A stretch of DNA of 64,000 bases from Nitrosococcus watsonii C-113 (GCF_000143085.1 NC_014315.1:2820001-2884000); one strand, 5' to 3'. Shown: positions 9,053-17,488, numbered from the stretch's first letter. Translations and numbers: made by a program. Notes: generated from the letters alone by a model not told the origin.

Positions 9053-9691
9053 TTAACCTCCAGCTTGCCGCACATCCAATAGTTCCTTAATTTGTATTAA
9101 GGCTATGGAGGCATCCTGATAACTGAAGTGGATAGGATGATACCTTTCCGCCTGGTGGAAAATTAAACTAGGAAATCCCTGGGCGCCAGTTTGCCGCGCG
9201 AATTGTATTTGCCGAAATAACTCTTCCTGGGTTGCCGCTGAATTTAAATCGGCTATAAAGCATTGTTGATCCAACCCTAGCTCCATGGCCAATTCCATAA
9301 GCGTACTATCATCAGAAGGGTTACGCGCTTGAAGATAGTAGGCTTGCTGTATTAGCAGGATCATGGTTTCCCCAAAGGAGGCTTCCTGCTTTGTCGCGGC
9401 AATCACCGCACGGCAAGCTGGATAAGTAGAACGGCGTGGTTGGCATTGAGCCCAGAAATCAAAATTAAACTCAGTTCCCGGCACCTGTTCTTTTATCGTT
9501 CTCCAAATTCCTTGAATTTTCTGTTGCAGTTCAAAAGGCATGGGCTTATTCGTATCGGGCGCTAGCCCCCCCAATACATATTGGATAGGAATACTTTCAG
9601 GAAGAGACTCGCGTATTTCTTGCCAAACCGAACGAAAGGCCCAACACCAACTGCACATGGGATCGTGGACATAATAAAGAATCGTTGGCAT
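9053..9691 (-). CDS. DsbA-family thiol oxidoreductase
   Basis: A 212-residue thioredoxin-fold protein of the DsbA superfamily. The active-site CSWC is at residues 13-16 right after the first beta strand (ILYYVHDPM), the helical insertion follows, and the cis-Pro loop is QGFPSLIF near residue 170. There is no signal peptide, so it is probably cytoplasmic, like the FrnE/2-hydroxychromene-isomerase-like branch. It may act in thiol redox control or as a glutathione-type transferase; sequence does not decide. No neighbour points to a pathway. Confidence 0.85.
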   Translation of the reverse strand: MPTILYYVHDPMCSWCWAFRSVWQEIRESLPESIPIQYVLGGLAPDTNKPMPFELQQKIQGIWRTIKEQVPGTEFNFDFWAQCQPRRSTYPACRAVIAATKQEASFGETMILLIQQAYYLQARNPSDDSTLMELAMELGLDQQCFIADLNSAATQEELFRQIQFARQTGAQGFPSLIFHQAERYHPIHFSYQDASIALIQIKELLDVRQAGG

Positions 9692-9724
9692 CGGTAAAAA
9701 CTTAAATAAAGTAGCACTCTCTTA

Positions 9725-9901
9725 TCAAGTAGCTCGGAAACGCGCCATAGCCGCAATTATAAATATAAGGGGAATACTCAGTTCAAAAACTTCTTCCACG
9801 GTTTCCACCAACCGCGCCATGTTATCGCTAACGATGATATTCACGCTTGCAAGTTTTCTCCATCCAGTATTTTGTTTATCAACATAAGCAATATCCCCCA
9901 T
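9725..9901 (-). CDS. Possible 58-residue small membrane protein
   Basis: A short open frame in the otherwise empty 9692-10013 gap. The ATG at 9901 follows TTTAGGAATCG, a fair ribosome site. The product begins MGDIAYVDKQNTGWRKL and ends in one hydrophobic segment (IPLIFIIAAMARF) close to the C terminus, resembling a tail-anchored small protein. No family is recognised. Support is only start context and the single hydrophobic helix. Confidence 0.35.
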   Translation of the reverse strand: MGDIAYVDKQNTGWRKLASVNIIVSDNMARLVETVEEVFELSIPLIFIIAAMARFRAT

Positions 9902-10013
9902 CGATTCCTAAAGCGGATGGTTCTGCTTTATAAAGAAAAGCTAAATGCCGAGCGATGGAAAGGAGCAAAATAACAACGCTACTATTTCCTGGGAAACGGT
10001 TGGAGAAACAACA

Positions 10014-10754
10014 TTACACCAGGGGGATGAGCTGCTCTAGCAGCCGACGAACTTTCTCCACCCCTCTATTAAGATTTTGTTCGATACTCGCCATCTCAAT
10101 CAGACTTTCTCCGCGACCGGCTGCCTGGTTGGCAACAACCGCGATTGCCGCGTAGCTTAGCTCTAACTCTCGTGCAAGAACAGCCTCGGGCATGCCGGTC
10201 ATGCCCACCACATGACAGCCGTCCCGTTCCAAACGATCAATTTCCGCCGCCGTTTCTAGGCGAGGTCCTTGGGTGGCGCCATAGGTCACCCAATCGGCCA
10301 TGCTTAACCCAGCCGCCGCTGCGGCCTTAAGCAGCAAGTTCCGCAATTTCGAACAATAAGGATAGGTAAAATCAACATGGACAACCTCTCTGAGGTCTTC
10401 TTCAAAAAAAGAATGGCCACGACCCCAAGTATAATCAATAATCTGATCAGGAAGCGCAAGTTCGCTCACAGCAAGCTTGGCGCTAATACTCCCCACCGCA
10501 GCAACGGCTACCACCCGGGTGATACCTATTTTTTTGAGAGCCCAAAGATTGGCGCGATAATTAATCTTGTGAGGCGGAATCGTATGCCCGGAACCGTGGC
10601 GAGGTAAGAAAACCACCTCCTTACCGCACAGTTGACCATAGGTGAGGGGGCAGGAAGGCTCCCCAAAAGGAGTATGCACCACTTGTCGCCGGGTAATTTC
10701 TAGATCTTTCAGGGTAGTCAGCCCGGTGCCGCCGATAATTGCAAGATCCATCAT
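10014..10754 (-). CDS. S-methyl-5'-thioinosine phosphorylase (PNP/MTAP family)
   Basis: A 246-residue nucleoside phosphorylase of the purine nucleoside phosphorylase/MTAP class II family; it splits a nucleoside with phosphate. It begins with DLAIIGGTGL, has the phosphate-site PRHG, and the substrate region MTGMPEAVLARELELSYAAI followed by ANQAAGRG. Methylthioadenosine phosphorylases usually have a DYDCW-type loop at that last position, whereas the NxAAGR form is what I associate with methylthioinosine phosphorylases. That makes the inosine-type substrate more likely. It follows hpt by 13 bases on the same strand, which fits purine salvage: the hypoxanthine released would be the partner's substrate. 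Confidence 0.82.
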   Translation of the reverse strand: MMDLAIIGGTGLTTLKDLEITRRQVVHTPFGEPSCPLTYGQLCGKEVVFLPRHGSGHTIPPHKINYRANLWALKKIGITRVVAVAAVGSISAKLAVSELALPDQIIDYTWGRGHSFFEEDLREVVHVDFTYPYCSKLRNLLLKAAAAAGLSMADWVTYGATQGPRLETAAEIDRLERDGCHVVGMTGMPEAVLARELELSYAAIAVVANQAAGRGESLIEMASIEQNLNRGVEKVRRLLEQLIPLV

Positions 10755-10767
10755 AACAATCTCCCTA

Positions 10768-11334
10768 TCATTCCTTTACCGCGTAAATTCCAGGCGCATT
10801 GCGGAGATATTCCTTATAATCCATACCATATCCAAATAAGTAGCGATCGTCGGTTTCAAGTCCCGCAAAATCCGCCGGGGCGCCCTGCTTGCGCTTATGT
10901 TGCTTATCCACTAGCACGGCACTGTAAACCTTTGCGCCTTCTCCTTGGCAATATTCCCTGATGGCGGTTAACGTGTGTCCCTCATCAAGAATATCATCCA
11001 CTATCAGTACCACCCGATCCTGGAGAGGAACTCTGGGCTTGCGTAGCCAATGCAATTCCCCGCCTTCGGTAGCACCCTGGTAACGGGTCACATGGACATA
11101 ATCCAACTGCAACGGAAAATCAAGCCGTGGCAGAAGACACCCGCAAGGAATCATCCCCCCCACCATACAACATAGCAACAAGGGATTACGGCCACTTAGC
11201 TCCGCCGTAATTTCTCCGGCGAGCCGATCCAGCGCCGCTTCTACTTGAGACTGTGTATAAAGACAGTCTGCTTCGCTATAAAGCAGTTGGATCTTCTCCA
11301 AACTATCTCCCATAGTTGGGGCTTCTCCAGTCAA
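10768..11334 (-). CDS. hpt: Hypoxanthine-guanine phosphoribosyltransferase
   Basis: A 188-residue type I phosphoribosyltransferase that converts hypoxanthine or guanine plus PRPP to IMP or GMP. The PRPP-binding motif VVLIVDDILDEGHT is at about residues 107-120, preceded by the CCMVGGMIPCG loop and VHVTRYQG. An internal ATG (codon 8, MGDSLEKIQ) is a possible alternative start. The gene is directly upstream of the thioinosine phosphorylase, so one transcript would make hypoxanthine from methylthioinosine and recycle it to IMP. The patatin gene upstream ends 15 bases away and may be in the same operon. Confidence 0.88.
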   Translation of the reverse strand: MTGEAPTMGDSLEKIQLLYSEADCLYTQSQVEAALDRLAGEITAELSGRNPLLLCCMVGGMIPCGCLLPRLDFPLQLDYVHVTRYQGATEGGELHWLRKPRVPLQDRVVLIVDDILDEGHTLTAIREYCQGEGAKVYSAVLVDKQHKRKQGAPADFAGLETDDRYLFGYGMDYKEYLRNAPGIYAVKE

Positions 11335-11349
11335 GAGGTAACGCTGAGG

Positions 11350-12318
11350 TTACCTTATTAACATAGCAAGTTCCGAGCGAATCCGGGCTACGGCTTCTTG
11401 TCCTTCAGCGATGGCCTCCTCCGCCCGGTGAAAATCTAACAGCGCGAGATCGGTAAGGCGAGGCGTGATGGATAGGTCGGGCGGATCTCCCGCCAAACGG
11501 CTGCGGGTAATATGCACTTGCATGATATTAATACTATTGGCGACGATATCAAGCAAGGAAGGAGGAGTATCCATCGCCTGACTCTCATTTTGTCCTCCGG
11601 ATTCTCCCCAAAAATTGGCCCACAAGGCTTGTGTTAGAGCAGAGCCCAAACCCCGAGAGTTCGTCGCGGCCAGGAGGCGGGATTGATCCGCCGAGCGCAC
11701 CACCCGCCGGCCCAGCAAACCGGCATTGAGATCTACCGCAATGACTCGCGCCGCACCTAACGCCCGGCAGACACTTACCGGTACGGGATTGACCAAGCCG
11801 CCATCCACTAACCAATGACCGCTCCAGTTTACGGGAGTCAATAATCCGGGTAAAGCGGCGGAAGCATGCACCGCCTCCAGTAAAGGGCCTTGTTGCAGCC
11901 AAACTTCCCGGCCATTTTCCAGATTAGTCGCCACGGCTGCAAAAGGCATGGGCAAGTCTTCAATCGCCTGATAGGGAAAACGCCGGGCCAAGAATTTAAA
12001 GAGCTTTTTACCCTCGATAAGCCCGCCACGAAGCCGAATATCAAAGAAGCCAACCGTGTCTCTCCATGTTAGAGAACGAACCCATTGTTCCAAGTCATCC
12101 AGAATCCCAGCTCCATAGGCCGCCCCCACTAACGCCCCGATAGAGGAACCCGCCACGACATCGGGAACGATACCATTTTCCGCCAAAGCGCGGAGCACGC
12201 CAATATGGGCCCAGCCACGGGCAGCGCCACCCCCTAAGGCAACCCCGATACACGGAGGGGATTGCGGGTTATTAGGGATGGTTATTTCAGGTCCATGATC
12301 AGCATTCTCTGAGATCAA
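11350..12318 (-). CDS. Patatin-like phospholipase family protein (RssA-like)
   Basis: A 322-residue serine hydrolase of the bacterial patatin family. The oxyanion-hole glycine-rich motif GVALGGGAARGWAHIGVL is near residue 25, the nucleophile elbow GSSIG near residue 60, and the catalytic Asp in DGGLVNPVP near residue 173. No signal peptide or outer-membrane domain is visible, so this is the compact cytoplasmic RssA/YchK type rather than a secreted toxin. Lipid substrate unknown. It lies upstream of hpt on the same strand with a short gap. Confidence 0.88.
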   Translation of the reverse strand: MISENADHGPEITIPNNPQSPPCIGVALGGGAARGWAHIGVLRALAENGIVPDVVAGSSIGALVGAAYGAGILDDLEQWVRSLTWRDTVGFFDIRLRGGLIEGKKLFKFLARRFPYQAIEDLPMPFAAVATNLENGREVWLQQGPLLEAVHASAALPGLLTPVNWSGHWLVDGGLVNPVPVSVCRALGAARVIAVDLNAGLLGRRVVRSADQSRLLAATNSRGLGSALTQALWANFWGESGGQNESQAMDTPPSLLDIVANSINIMQVHITRSRLAGDPPDLSITPRLTDLALLDFHRAEEAIAEGQEAVARIRSELAMLIR

Positions 12319-12503
12319 TGGAAAGCTCCTCCAAGATCTTATCCTCCAAGTGTCCGCCCTCGTCCAGTGGCAATATCACCCAAACTTACAGTAGTCTATG
12401 TTAAAAACTTATTTTTTATATCATCCGTTTGCTAGGGTGGCAAATAAACACCTGCATAACGCAAACGTCTTTTAAAGACAAAAAACATATAGGTAATAAA
12501 AAC

Positions 12504-13415
12504 ATGCGTGAATTTGCCCGGTTTATTATGCGGGGCCGTCTCTACGCAATAGCTACCGCGGGATTGTTCGGCGCACTTGCTGTTGCGCTCCCTCCCCTAT
12601 CTCTCTTTAGCGGCGCCACCGTCGGCTTAACGACCTTGCGCCACGGCATGAAAGAAGGACTGGCCATTACCGCAGGCGCGGCCTTAGTGGTGGCAGTGAT
12701 ATTCTTAGCCATCGCGGGAAGGGCAGACTTATCCCTTCTCCTGCTGCTGGGATTATGGCTCCCCAATACCCTGGGGTGTTGGATTTTGCGGATCACGCAA
12801 TCCCAAGCTTCCACCCTGTTAATGGTTGGAGGCTTCTCTGCCTTGTTTGTAGTAAGCATGCATGCGTTAACAGGTGATGTCATCGCTTGGTGGCAGCAAT
12901 GGATTGAACAGGCCATAACTCGGGCGAACATCAAGGATGTTACGGTTGACCAGCTCGCTCAAGAAGGCGCGCTTACCTTGATGAACGGCCTGGTGGCCAT
13001 GGTTTTTGGTCTTAATCTCATGTTGACCATTCTGCTGGCCCGCTGGTGGCAATCCCTTCTCTACAATCCTGGAGGCTTTGCGAAAGAGTTCTATGAGTTA
13101 CGGTTGCCCCGCAGCCTTACCTATCTCACCGTACTTCTCTCTGCTCCGGTGCTTACGGGCGTTCTCGGTGAGAGAGGCCACCTATTGACCGATCTGTTTA
13201 TCGTAGCGGTCATGATGTATTTATTTCAGGGATTAGCCGCCATGCATAGCATGACAGCTACCCGTAATTTATCCCAATGGTGGCTGTTGCCTATCTATCT
13301 AGGGCTTTTCCTGATGCCCCCTCATTTTATCATTGGGCTGGCCCTGGTCGGAGTCGTGGATGGCTTGATCAATCTTCGCGGCAATCCTCCCCCTCCGCCG
13401 CCTGCCAAGGCATAG
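12504..13415 (+). CDS. Polytopic membrane protein, DUF2232/YybS-like
   Basis: A membrane protein of about 303 residues with at least seven hydrophobic segments, ending in a proline-rich tail (NPPPPPPAKA). The pattern of short N-terminal helices (LPPLSLFSGATVGLTTLRHG) followed by paired C-terminal helices (WWLLPIYLGLFLMPPHFIIG) resembles DUF2232 proteins, often coded near small-subunit ribosomal genes in gammaproteobacteria, but no such neighbours are present. I place the start at ATG 12504, after an AGGTAA site; a frame start at 12429 would add 25 polar residues. Function unknown. Confidence 0.65.
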   Translation: MREFARFIMRGRLYAIATAGLFGALAVALPPLSLFSGATVGLTTLRHGMKEGLAITAGAALVVAVIFLAIAGRADLSLLLLLGLWLPNTLGCWILRITQSQASTLLMVGGFSALFVVSMHALTGDVIAWWQQWIEQAITRANIKDVTVDQLAQEGALTLMNGLVAMVFGLNLMLTILLARWWQSLLYNPGGFAKEFYELRLPRSLTYLTVLLSAPVLTGVLGERGHLLTDLFIVAVMMYLFQGLAAMHSMTATRNLSQWWLLPIYLGLFLMPPHFIIGLALVGVVDGLINLRGNPPPPPPAKA

Positions 13416-14209
13416 CGTAGACGGCCGAATTTTGATATTCCTGAATCGCTCACCAGGCACCACCGGAGGTGGGTAACCGCCTCCGGCTTCCACAAAGCAC
13501 AGCATCAGTTTCCATACTCCAACGTTACTTCCGCTTACTTTGCCAACACGCCGCCCTCCTCGGCCTGCGATCATATCGACGGTAAAACTTAATCGCTTTT
13601 TTCCGCTGCCTACTGAACCAGCCAAATAGCCAATCCACGTCCAGCCACTACGGCACTTCCATTTCTCCAGACATCAAGTTGGCCTATCATCCAGTTTTCC
13701 AACCATACCGGCTCACTGCAAACTCAAGAGTTCTTATCTTACCGGTCTCAGCAAATAGGTTTTCTAATGATTAAAGCGCTGCGCATAGACGCCCCTCAGC
13801 TGCTGCATCTCCTGCGAGATTGCCCAACTTCATTAAAACAGTTGCAAACAGCGCCAAAGAATTCCTACTAAAACTCTCTCTTCTCATCCTCCAGATAGAT
13901 ATCCTTGTACCTATCTCCTCTCAAGCTCACATGATACAACACACTCGCAAAACCCCCGATGGTAGACCTTTCCTCTCCCTGTTCCATAGGAACGCTCTCG
14001 TGCCTGACACTGAACAGGCTCCCGTACTTGCTCAAAGAGCTTAGGTTGAAATTTAAGTTTTAAAGTTCATATGTATATCACCCCTTGGCAAAATTAAAGA
14101 CCTTGAGCTATAAGTATGATATTGGCGATTTTTTCCTGTGTATAGATAAGGCGCAGGTTAGACAATCTATTTCATGTTCGGCAGCGCAACCCACGATGGA
14201 GTTAGATCT
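13416..14209. other. Long gene-poor region with a transposase remnant
   Basis: About 800 bases without an intact gene. A 7-bp GC-rich inverted repeat (CCGGAGG...CCTCCGG, 13463-13486) lacks a T-run and is not a clear terminator. Frames over 13299-13625 on the minus strand have no family resemblance. A decayed tyrosine-transposase fragment lies at 13800-14045. This marks the left edge of the accessory block. Confidence 0.5.
13800..14045 (-). pseudogene. Degenerate REP-associated (Y1/IS200-like) tyrosine transposase remnant
   Basis: Read on the minus strand at about 13955-13880, one frame gives VLYHVSLRGDRYKDIYLEDE, which resembles the N-terminal signature of REP-associated tyrosine transposases (xLYHVTSRGdrrexIFxDDeDR). 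A stop follows directly after KREF, and the next stretch continues only in another frame. No start codon, catalytic Tyr region or complete domain remains. I read it as an old, dead fragment. The match is by motif memory only. Confidence 0.45.
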
Positions 14210-14842
14210 GTGAATGTGCTCGTATTCGGTGCATCGGGTGCGACCGGCCGTGAGGTAGTTAAGCACGCACTTGAACGCGGGCACTCCGTTGCCGCGTTTG
14301 TCCGTGACCCCGGCAAGTTTGAGATCAAGCATGCCAACCTGGCCCTGGCGGTCGGCGACGCGACGGAGTATGTGTCGGTTGAACATGCCTGCACGGGTCA
14401 GGATGCCGTCGCGAGTGCGTTGGGATCCGGCAATTCCCTGGGTTCGCACCCGACTTTGACCGATGGTGTCCAGAACATCATTCGAGCTATGGATCACGCA
14501 GAAATTCGCCGTTTCGTGTATTTGTCGATGCTCGGGGTCGATGGCAGCGGCTGGCAGCTCGGCTTAGTGGACCGATTCATCGTGCTACCGCTGCTGTTGC
14601 GCAACGTAGTGAAAGATCACGCGAGAGAGGAAGCGCTCATCAAGCAAAGCACGTTGGATTGGGTGATCGTGCGTCCTCCACGATTGACGAACGGACCGTA
14701 CACAGGGAGATATCGAAGCGGCGAGGATGTCAGGGAGAGAACGCTCCTGGCGTCAATTTCGCGTGCTGACGTGGCCGATTTTATGGTGAAGCAGTTTACG
14801 GGCGATCGCTATGTGCATGGAACACCGGCGGTACGGGGCTGA
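14210..14842 (+). CDS. NAD(P)H-binding SDR-type protein (NmrA/YwnB-like), cassette gene
   Basis: A protein of about 210 residues with an atypical extended-SDR Rossmann fold. The cofactor motif VFGASGATGREVV is at the N terminus; FVYLSMLGVDG and the conserved DWVIVRPPRLTNGP follow. Such proteins act as NAD(P)H sensors or reductases; the substrate is unknown. I prefer the GTG at 14210, eight bases after GGAG; an ATG at 14174 would add 12 residues. The gene ends some 80 bases before an attC-like core (GTTAGCT at 14923), and the following two genes are also single-gene units, so it looks like a gene cassette. Confidence 0.82.
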   Translation: MNVLVFGASGATGREVVKHALERGHSVAAFVRDPGKFEIKHANLALAVGDATEYVSVEHACTGQDAVASALGSGNSLGSHPTLTDGVQNIIRAMDHAEIRRFVYLSMLGVDGSGWQLGLVDRFIVLPLLLRNVVKDHAREEALIKQSTLDWVIVRPPRLTNGPYTGRYRSGEDVRERTLLASISRADVADFMVKQFTGDRYVHGTPAVRG

Positions 14843-14884
14843 TCGATAATCATGCAGCCAGCGGCGGCACCGAACAGGTCGTCA

Positions 14885-14929
14885 ATCCAGTGGACGCGCT
14901 GCGCGCGCCACTGATTTCTGGCGTTAGCT
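14885..14929 (+). repeat. attC-like site (partial)
   Basis: CCAGTGGACGCGC pairs imperfectly with GCGCGCCACTG and is followed by a GTTAGCT core box at 14923. The 5' core box is not clear. It separates the SDR cassette from the MAPEG cassette. Confidence 0.45.
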
Positions 14930-14948
14930 GAAACGGTGGAACCTTGTC

Positions 14949-15581
14949 GTGCTAGACGTAAAACAGAAAGGCGTGTTGCGGGGCATGCTTATTGGTACAG
15001 CTTTTGCTCTAGCTATTACTGTATTAGGTTCATGGCTCAACCCATTTTCGTTCTGCCCGAACATGAGCGAACTCGCACGATTAAATGTCGCCATCAAAAA
15101 TAGCTTGTTACCGGCGATTTGCTTGGCTATTGCTATCGGACGTCTAGCTAAGCACCGCTTCTTTAGCCCTGAAGATATTGATGGCGGAGACCTGACAGAG
15201 GCAACAGAGCAGGCAAAATTGTTGCAATCATTATTGCAAAATACGCTTGAGCAGTTTGCTTTCGCGGTGGCAGCGTACTGCGCTTGGGCTGTTGTGATGC
15301 CGTCAGCATGGTTATCTGTTGTGCCTTTGGCGGCTGCAGCTTTCATCGTGGGACGCATTTTGTTTTTTATTGGATATTCGCGCGGAGCATCCGCAAGAGC
15401 TATTGGCTTTACCTTGGCGTTTTACACCTCAGCAGCAATGTTGGTCTCCGTAACTGCAACCGTCTTTGTGCAACTTATTACAGCTAATAGATCGCTGCAG
15501 TTGGCCGCCCAAAGCGCTGGTGCGCTTGGTTTCCCTCCGCGGCCTGCGGCCGCTCCGGCGGCAACTGAGCTTCAGTGTTAG
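14949..15581 (+). CDS. MAPEG family membrane protein, cassette gene with attC-encoded tail
   Basis: A 210-residue protein of the MAPEG (eicosanoid/glutathione membrane enzyme) superfamily. The family core is NTLEQFAFAVAAYCAWA followed by GRILFFIGYSRG, with four hydrophobic segments; in the family these form a trimeric membrane glutathione-dependent enzyme. The last ~30 residues (from about NRSLQLAAQS to ATELQC) are encoded within the attC-like site at 15482-15583, and the TAG stop lies in its core box. That tail is therefore an accident of cassette structure rather than part of the fold. The start follows a weak ribosome site. Confidence 0.8.
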   Translation: MLDVKQKGVLRGMLIGTAFALAITVLGSWLNPFSFCPNMSELARLNVAIKNSLLPAICLAIAIGRLAKHRFFSPEDIDGGDLTEATEQAKLLQSLLQNTLEQFAFAVAAYCAWAVVMPSAWLSVVPLAAAAFIVGRILFFIGYSRGASARAIGFTLAFYTSAAMLVSVTATVFVQLITANRSLQLAAQSAGALGFPPRPAAAPAATELQC

Positions 15582-15583
15582 CG
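15482..15583 (+). repeat. attC-like site
   Basis: Left core AGCTAAT (15482), left arm CGCTGCAGTTGGCCGCC, right arm GGCGGCAACTGAGCTTCAG, right core GTTAGCG (15577). The arms pair with bulges, as in integron attC sites. It overlaps the 3' end of the MAPEG gene. Confidence 0.75.
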
Positions 15584-15601
15584 TTTGTAATGGAGGGAAG
15601 C

Positions 15602-16228
15602 ATGGACCCGTTAGTAATTGTCGGAATGATCGGCGTGGCAACTACAGCGATTGCCTCGTTTCTAAGCTATAGACTTGGACGTCAGTCTGAGTTTGCCATG
15701 GCTGAATGGATGCGCGAGGTACGCTCATGGGGAGCGCAGGTGGTATCCGCGTTATCTGACGCAGCGTATGGAATAACCAATCAACGGGGCGAATCAAAAG
15801 ACGAATCGCAATGGGTTAAACAGCTTTCTGTTCTTATTGAAGTTGGCCGATTCTATCTGCCAAACCAACATCAAGATCAGTACGGCCTAGATAAACCTCT
15901 GGCTTATCGGGGATTTCGCCACGCGACTCTAGACCCCTTGGTGGCGGCGATCAGAGTTATTCAGGGTGCGGCGCCTACTAGTATAGACAAGGGCCAGGTG
16001 CTTTGGGAACTTAGGCGGGAATTTGTGTCAAGCTTATTCGAAATACTTGGTCCCGATCATCACAATAGAATGATTGCAAAAATAATCCGAAAAAGCCATA
16101 GCTCCCGAAGCAATGATCTGCCATTAGGGGGGCTTCTACCTAGAAACGGGACTATTCCCCTTGGTTCTAAAGCAGTGCTCGACACGGTGGTTAAGCGGAT
16201 TAGATCTAAAAGCACATGTCAGAGCTAG
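15602..16228 (+). CDS. Hypothetical cassette protein with N-terminal membrane anchor
   Basis: A 208-residue protein of unknown function. One N-terminal hydrophobic segment (PLVIVGMIGVATTAIASFL) is followed by a cytoplasmic-looking domain starting SEFAMAEWMREVRSWGAQVV. I have a general memory of similar anchored proteins in integron cassettes but cannot name a family. The ATG at 15602 follows GGAGGG at good spacing and lies 20 bases after the preceding attC core; the stop is 18 bases before the next attC core. This is the classical one-gene cassette layout. Confidence 0.7.
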   Translation: MDPLVIVGMIGVATTAIASFLSYRLGRQSEFAMAEWMREVRSWGAQVVSALSDAAYGITNQRGESKDESQWVKQLSVLIEVGRFYLPNQHQDQYGLDKPLAYRGFRHATLDPLVAAIRVIQGAAPTSIDKGQVLWELRREFVSSLFEILGPDHHNRMIAKIIRKSHSSRSNDLPLGGLLPRNGTIPLGSKAVLDTVVKRIRSKSTCQS

Positions 16229-16245
16229 ATGTTCGTGGATTCCAA

Positions 16246-16326
16246 GGCTAACAATAGCGTCAACACGGACGTCTTAACCTTTCGCTTTGCTCCGGGTAAA
16301 GACGCCGGTTACGCTTAGCGTTATAT
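16246..16326 (+). repeat. attC-like site
   Basis: Core boxes GGCTAAC (16246) and GTTATAT (16320). Left arm AGCGTCAACACGGACGTCTT matches the complement of right arm AAAGACGCCGGTTACGCT with a few unpaired bases, the asymmetric pairing expected of attC. Confidence 0.75.
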
Positions 16327-16495
16327 GTTTCAAAATTCAAGGTAGCGAAGGGGCTCGGGCTAAACTAAAGCTTACTACCTAACCAATCTCGCAGTGAGAG
16401 TTGGTTGCAATCAGCCCTCTAACGAATCGCAGCAGGTGACGTTTGACTCGTTAGGCCCGAAAACAAGTTTAGCATTTTTTCTTACCGAGAAAACA

Positions 16496-16942
16496 ATGTC
16501 AGAAACTGTAGATAATATTCTCATAGAAGCAATCAACGATGAATACAAGGCACGTGCAACATACCGCCATGTCATTCGTAAGTTCGGTGAAATACGTCCC
16601 TTCATTAATATCGTAGATGCGGAAAGCCGGCATATCGAAGCATTGTTACCTTTGTTTCAAAAATAGGGTGTTGCTGTTCCAGAAGATAATTGGGCTTCAC
16701 GAACTGAAGCGCCTCAAGCTGTTCTGGAAGCCCGTCAAATTGGAGTCGAGGCGGAAATCGAAAACGCAAATATGTATGATAGGTTACTTCAATCGATAGC
16801 AGATTATCCAGACGTTCAGAGAGTACTCATTCAATTACAAAGAGCATCCATGGATAATCACCTTCCTGCCTTTCGCCGATGCGTTGAAAGAGGCGGAAGG
16901 CAGGGGCAAGGTTGGCAACAGCGCCATCGCCACGATGCCTGA
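16496..16942 (+). pseudogene. Ferritin-like (DUF2202-type) protein interrupted by an in-frame amber codon
   Basis: One reading frame of 149 codons codes for a small four-helix ferritin-like protein. The helix-1 metal ligand region INDEYKARATYRHV and the ESRHIEALLPLF segment are followed by a second half with EARQIGVEAEIENANMYDRL. A TAG at 16664-16666 splits it exactly where a Tyr codon would be expected (QK-stop-GVAVPEDNW). The frame continues undisturbed on both sides and is free of other stops, so the mutation is recent, a sequencing error, or the stop is read through. An attC-like GCCTAAC box starts 12 bases after the final stop. Confidence 0.75.
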
Positions 16943-16954
16943 GACCAACTAATC

Positions 16955-17190
16955 GCCTAACAAAGCAACCGCAAGAGGTAATCGCCCCATGGGATGAATT
17001 TCAAGAACTCGCAGAAATTCTGGGCTTAGATTTAGATTCAGAAGCTCTGGAAGATTTGAGACAAACTCGTGAGGACAGAGAGAGTAGAAAATGTGACGCC
17101 TACATAGATCTGCATAGTATCTGATCATGTATACAATGGTGGTACATCACCATAGACCATATTGGACCGCGTGGCGATGTATTGTAGATT
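16955..17190 (+). pseudogene. Truncated and internally deleted second copy of the RelB/RelE pair
   Basis: From about 16965 the sequence is a near-copy of 18861-19284. It covers most of the antitoxin (IPWDEFQELAEILGLDLDSE in the intact copy) and then the first bases of the toxin (GTATACAATGGTGGTACATC). After those the toxin jumps directly to its last ~30 bases (ACCATATTGGACCGCGTGGC). The antitoxin start is lost at the left junction, where an attC-like GCCTAACAAAGC box (16955) abuts the copy, and about 200 bases of toxin are missing. Neither product can be functional. Confidence 0.8.
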
Positions 17191-17212
17191 ATTTTGAAGT
17201 AAAGGAACTAAA

Positions 17213-17488
17213 ATGGGAAAAGAAACCAGCTTGTTCAAAAGTGAAGAATCGAAGAAACGGGCCGAAGTGAGTGAGTTTCTGCGCCAAATTGCTGAAAGAA
17301 TCGCAAAGGGTGAAGTTGTCTTGCGACAGGGAACAGAAGAACTTGTGCTACAAATCCCAGAGAATCTGATTTTGGAGGTCCAAGTCGAGAACGAGGATAA
17401 GAAAACCAGAGGCCTCCAACATAGCTTGGAGATAGAGATAAAATGGTTTGATAATGATGGGTCAAGCGGTCCATTAGAGCTAGGCTGA
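17213..17488 (+). CDS. Amphi-Trp domain-containing protein
   Basis: A 91-residue protein of the amphi-Trp domain family, function unknown. Recognisable features are ETSLFKSEESKKRAEVSEFL at the N terminus, the central LRQGTEELVLQIPENLILEV and the C-terminal LEIEIKWFD with the conserved Trp. Length is usual. AAGGAAC eight bases before the ATG is an acceptable ribosome site. It lies between the deleted RelBE copy and the alcohol dehydrogenase; a common transcript with the latter is possible, though about 235 bases separate them. Confidence 0.82.
   Translation: MGKETSLFKSEESKKRAEVSEFLRQIAERIAKGEVVLRQGTEELVLQIPENLILEVQVENEDKKTRGLQHSLEIEIKWFDNDGSSGPLELG

Noticed and set aside
13463-13486. Terminator after the DUF2232-like gene
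   Set aside because: The CCGGAGG/CCTCCGG stem is not followed by a T-run on either strand.
13299-13625. A 108-residue minus-strand frame
   Set aside because: It overlaps the end of the DUF2232-like gene, has no family resemblance and ends in that gene's antisense.
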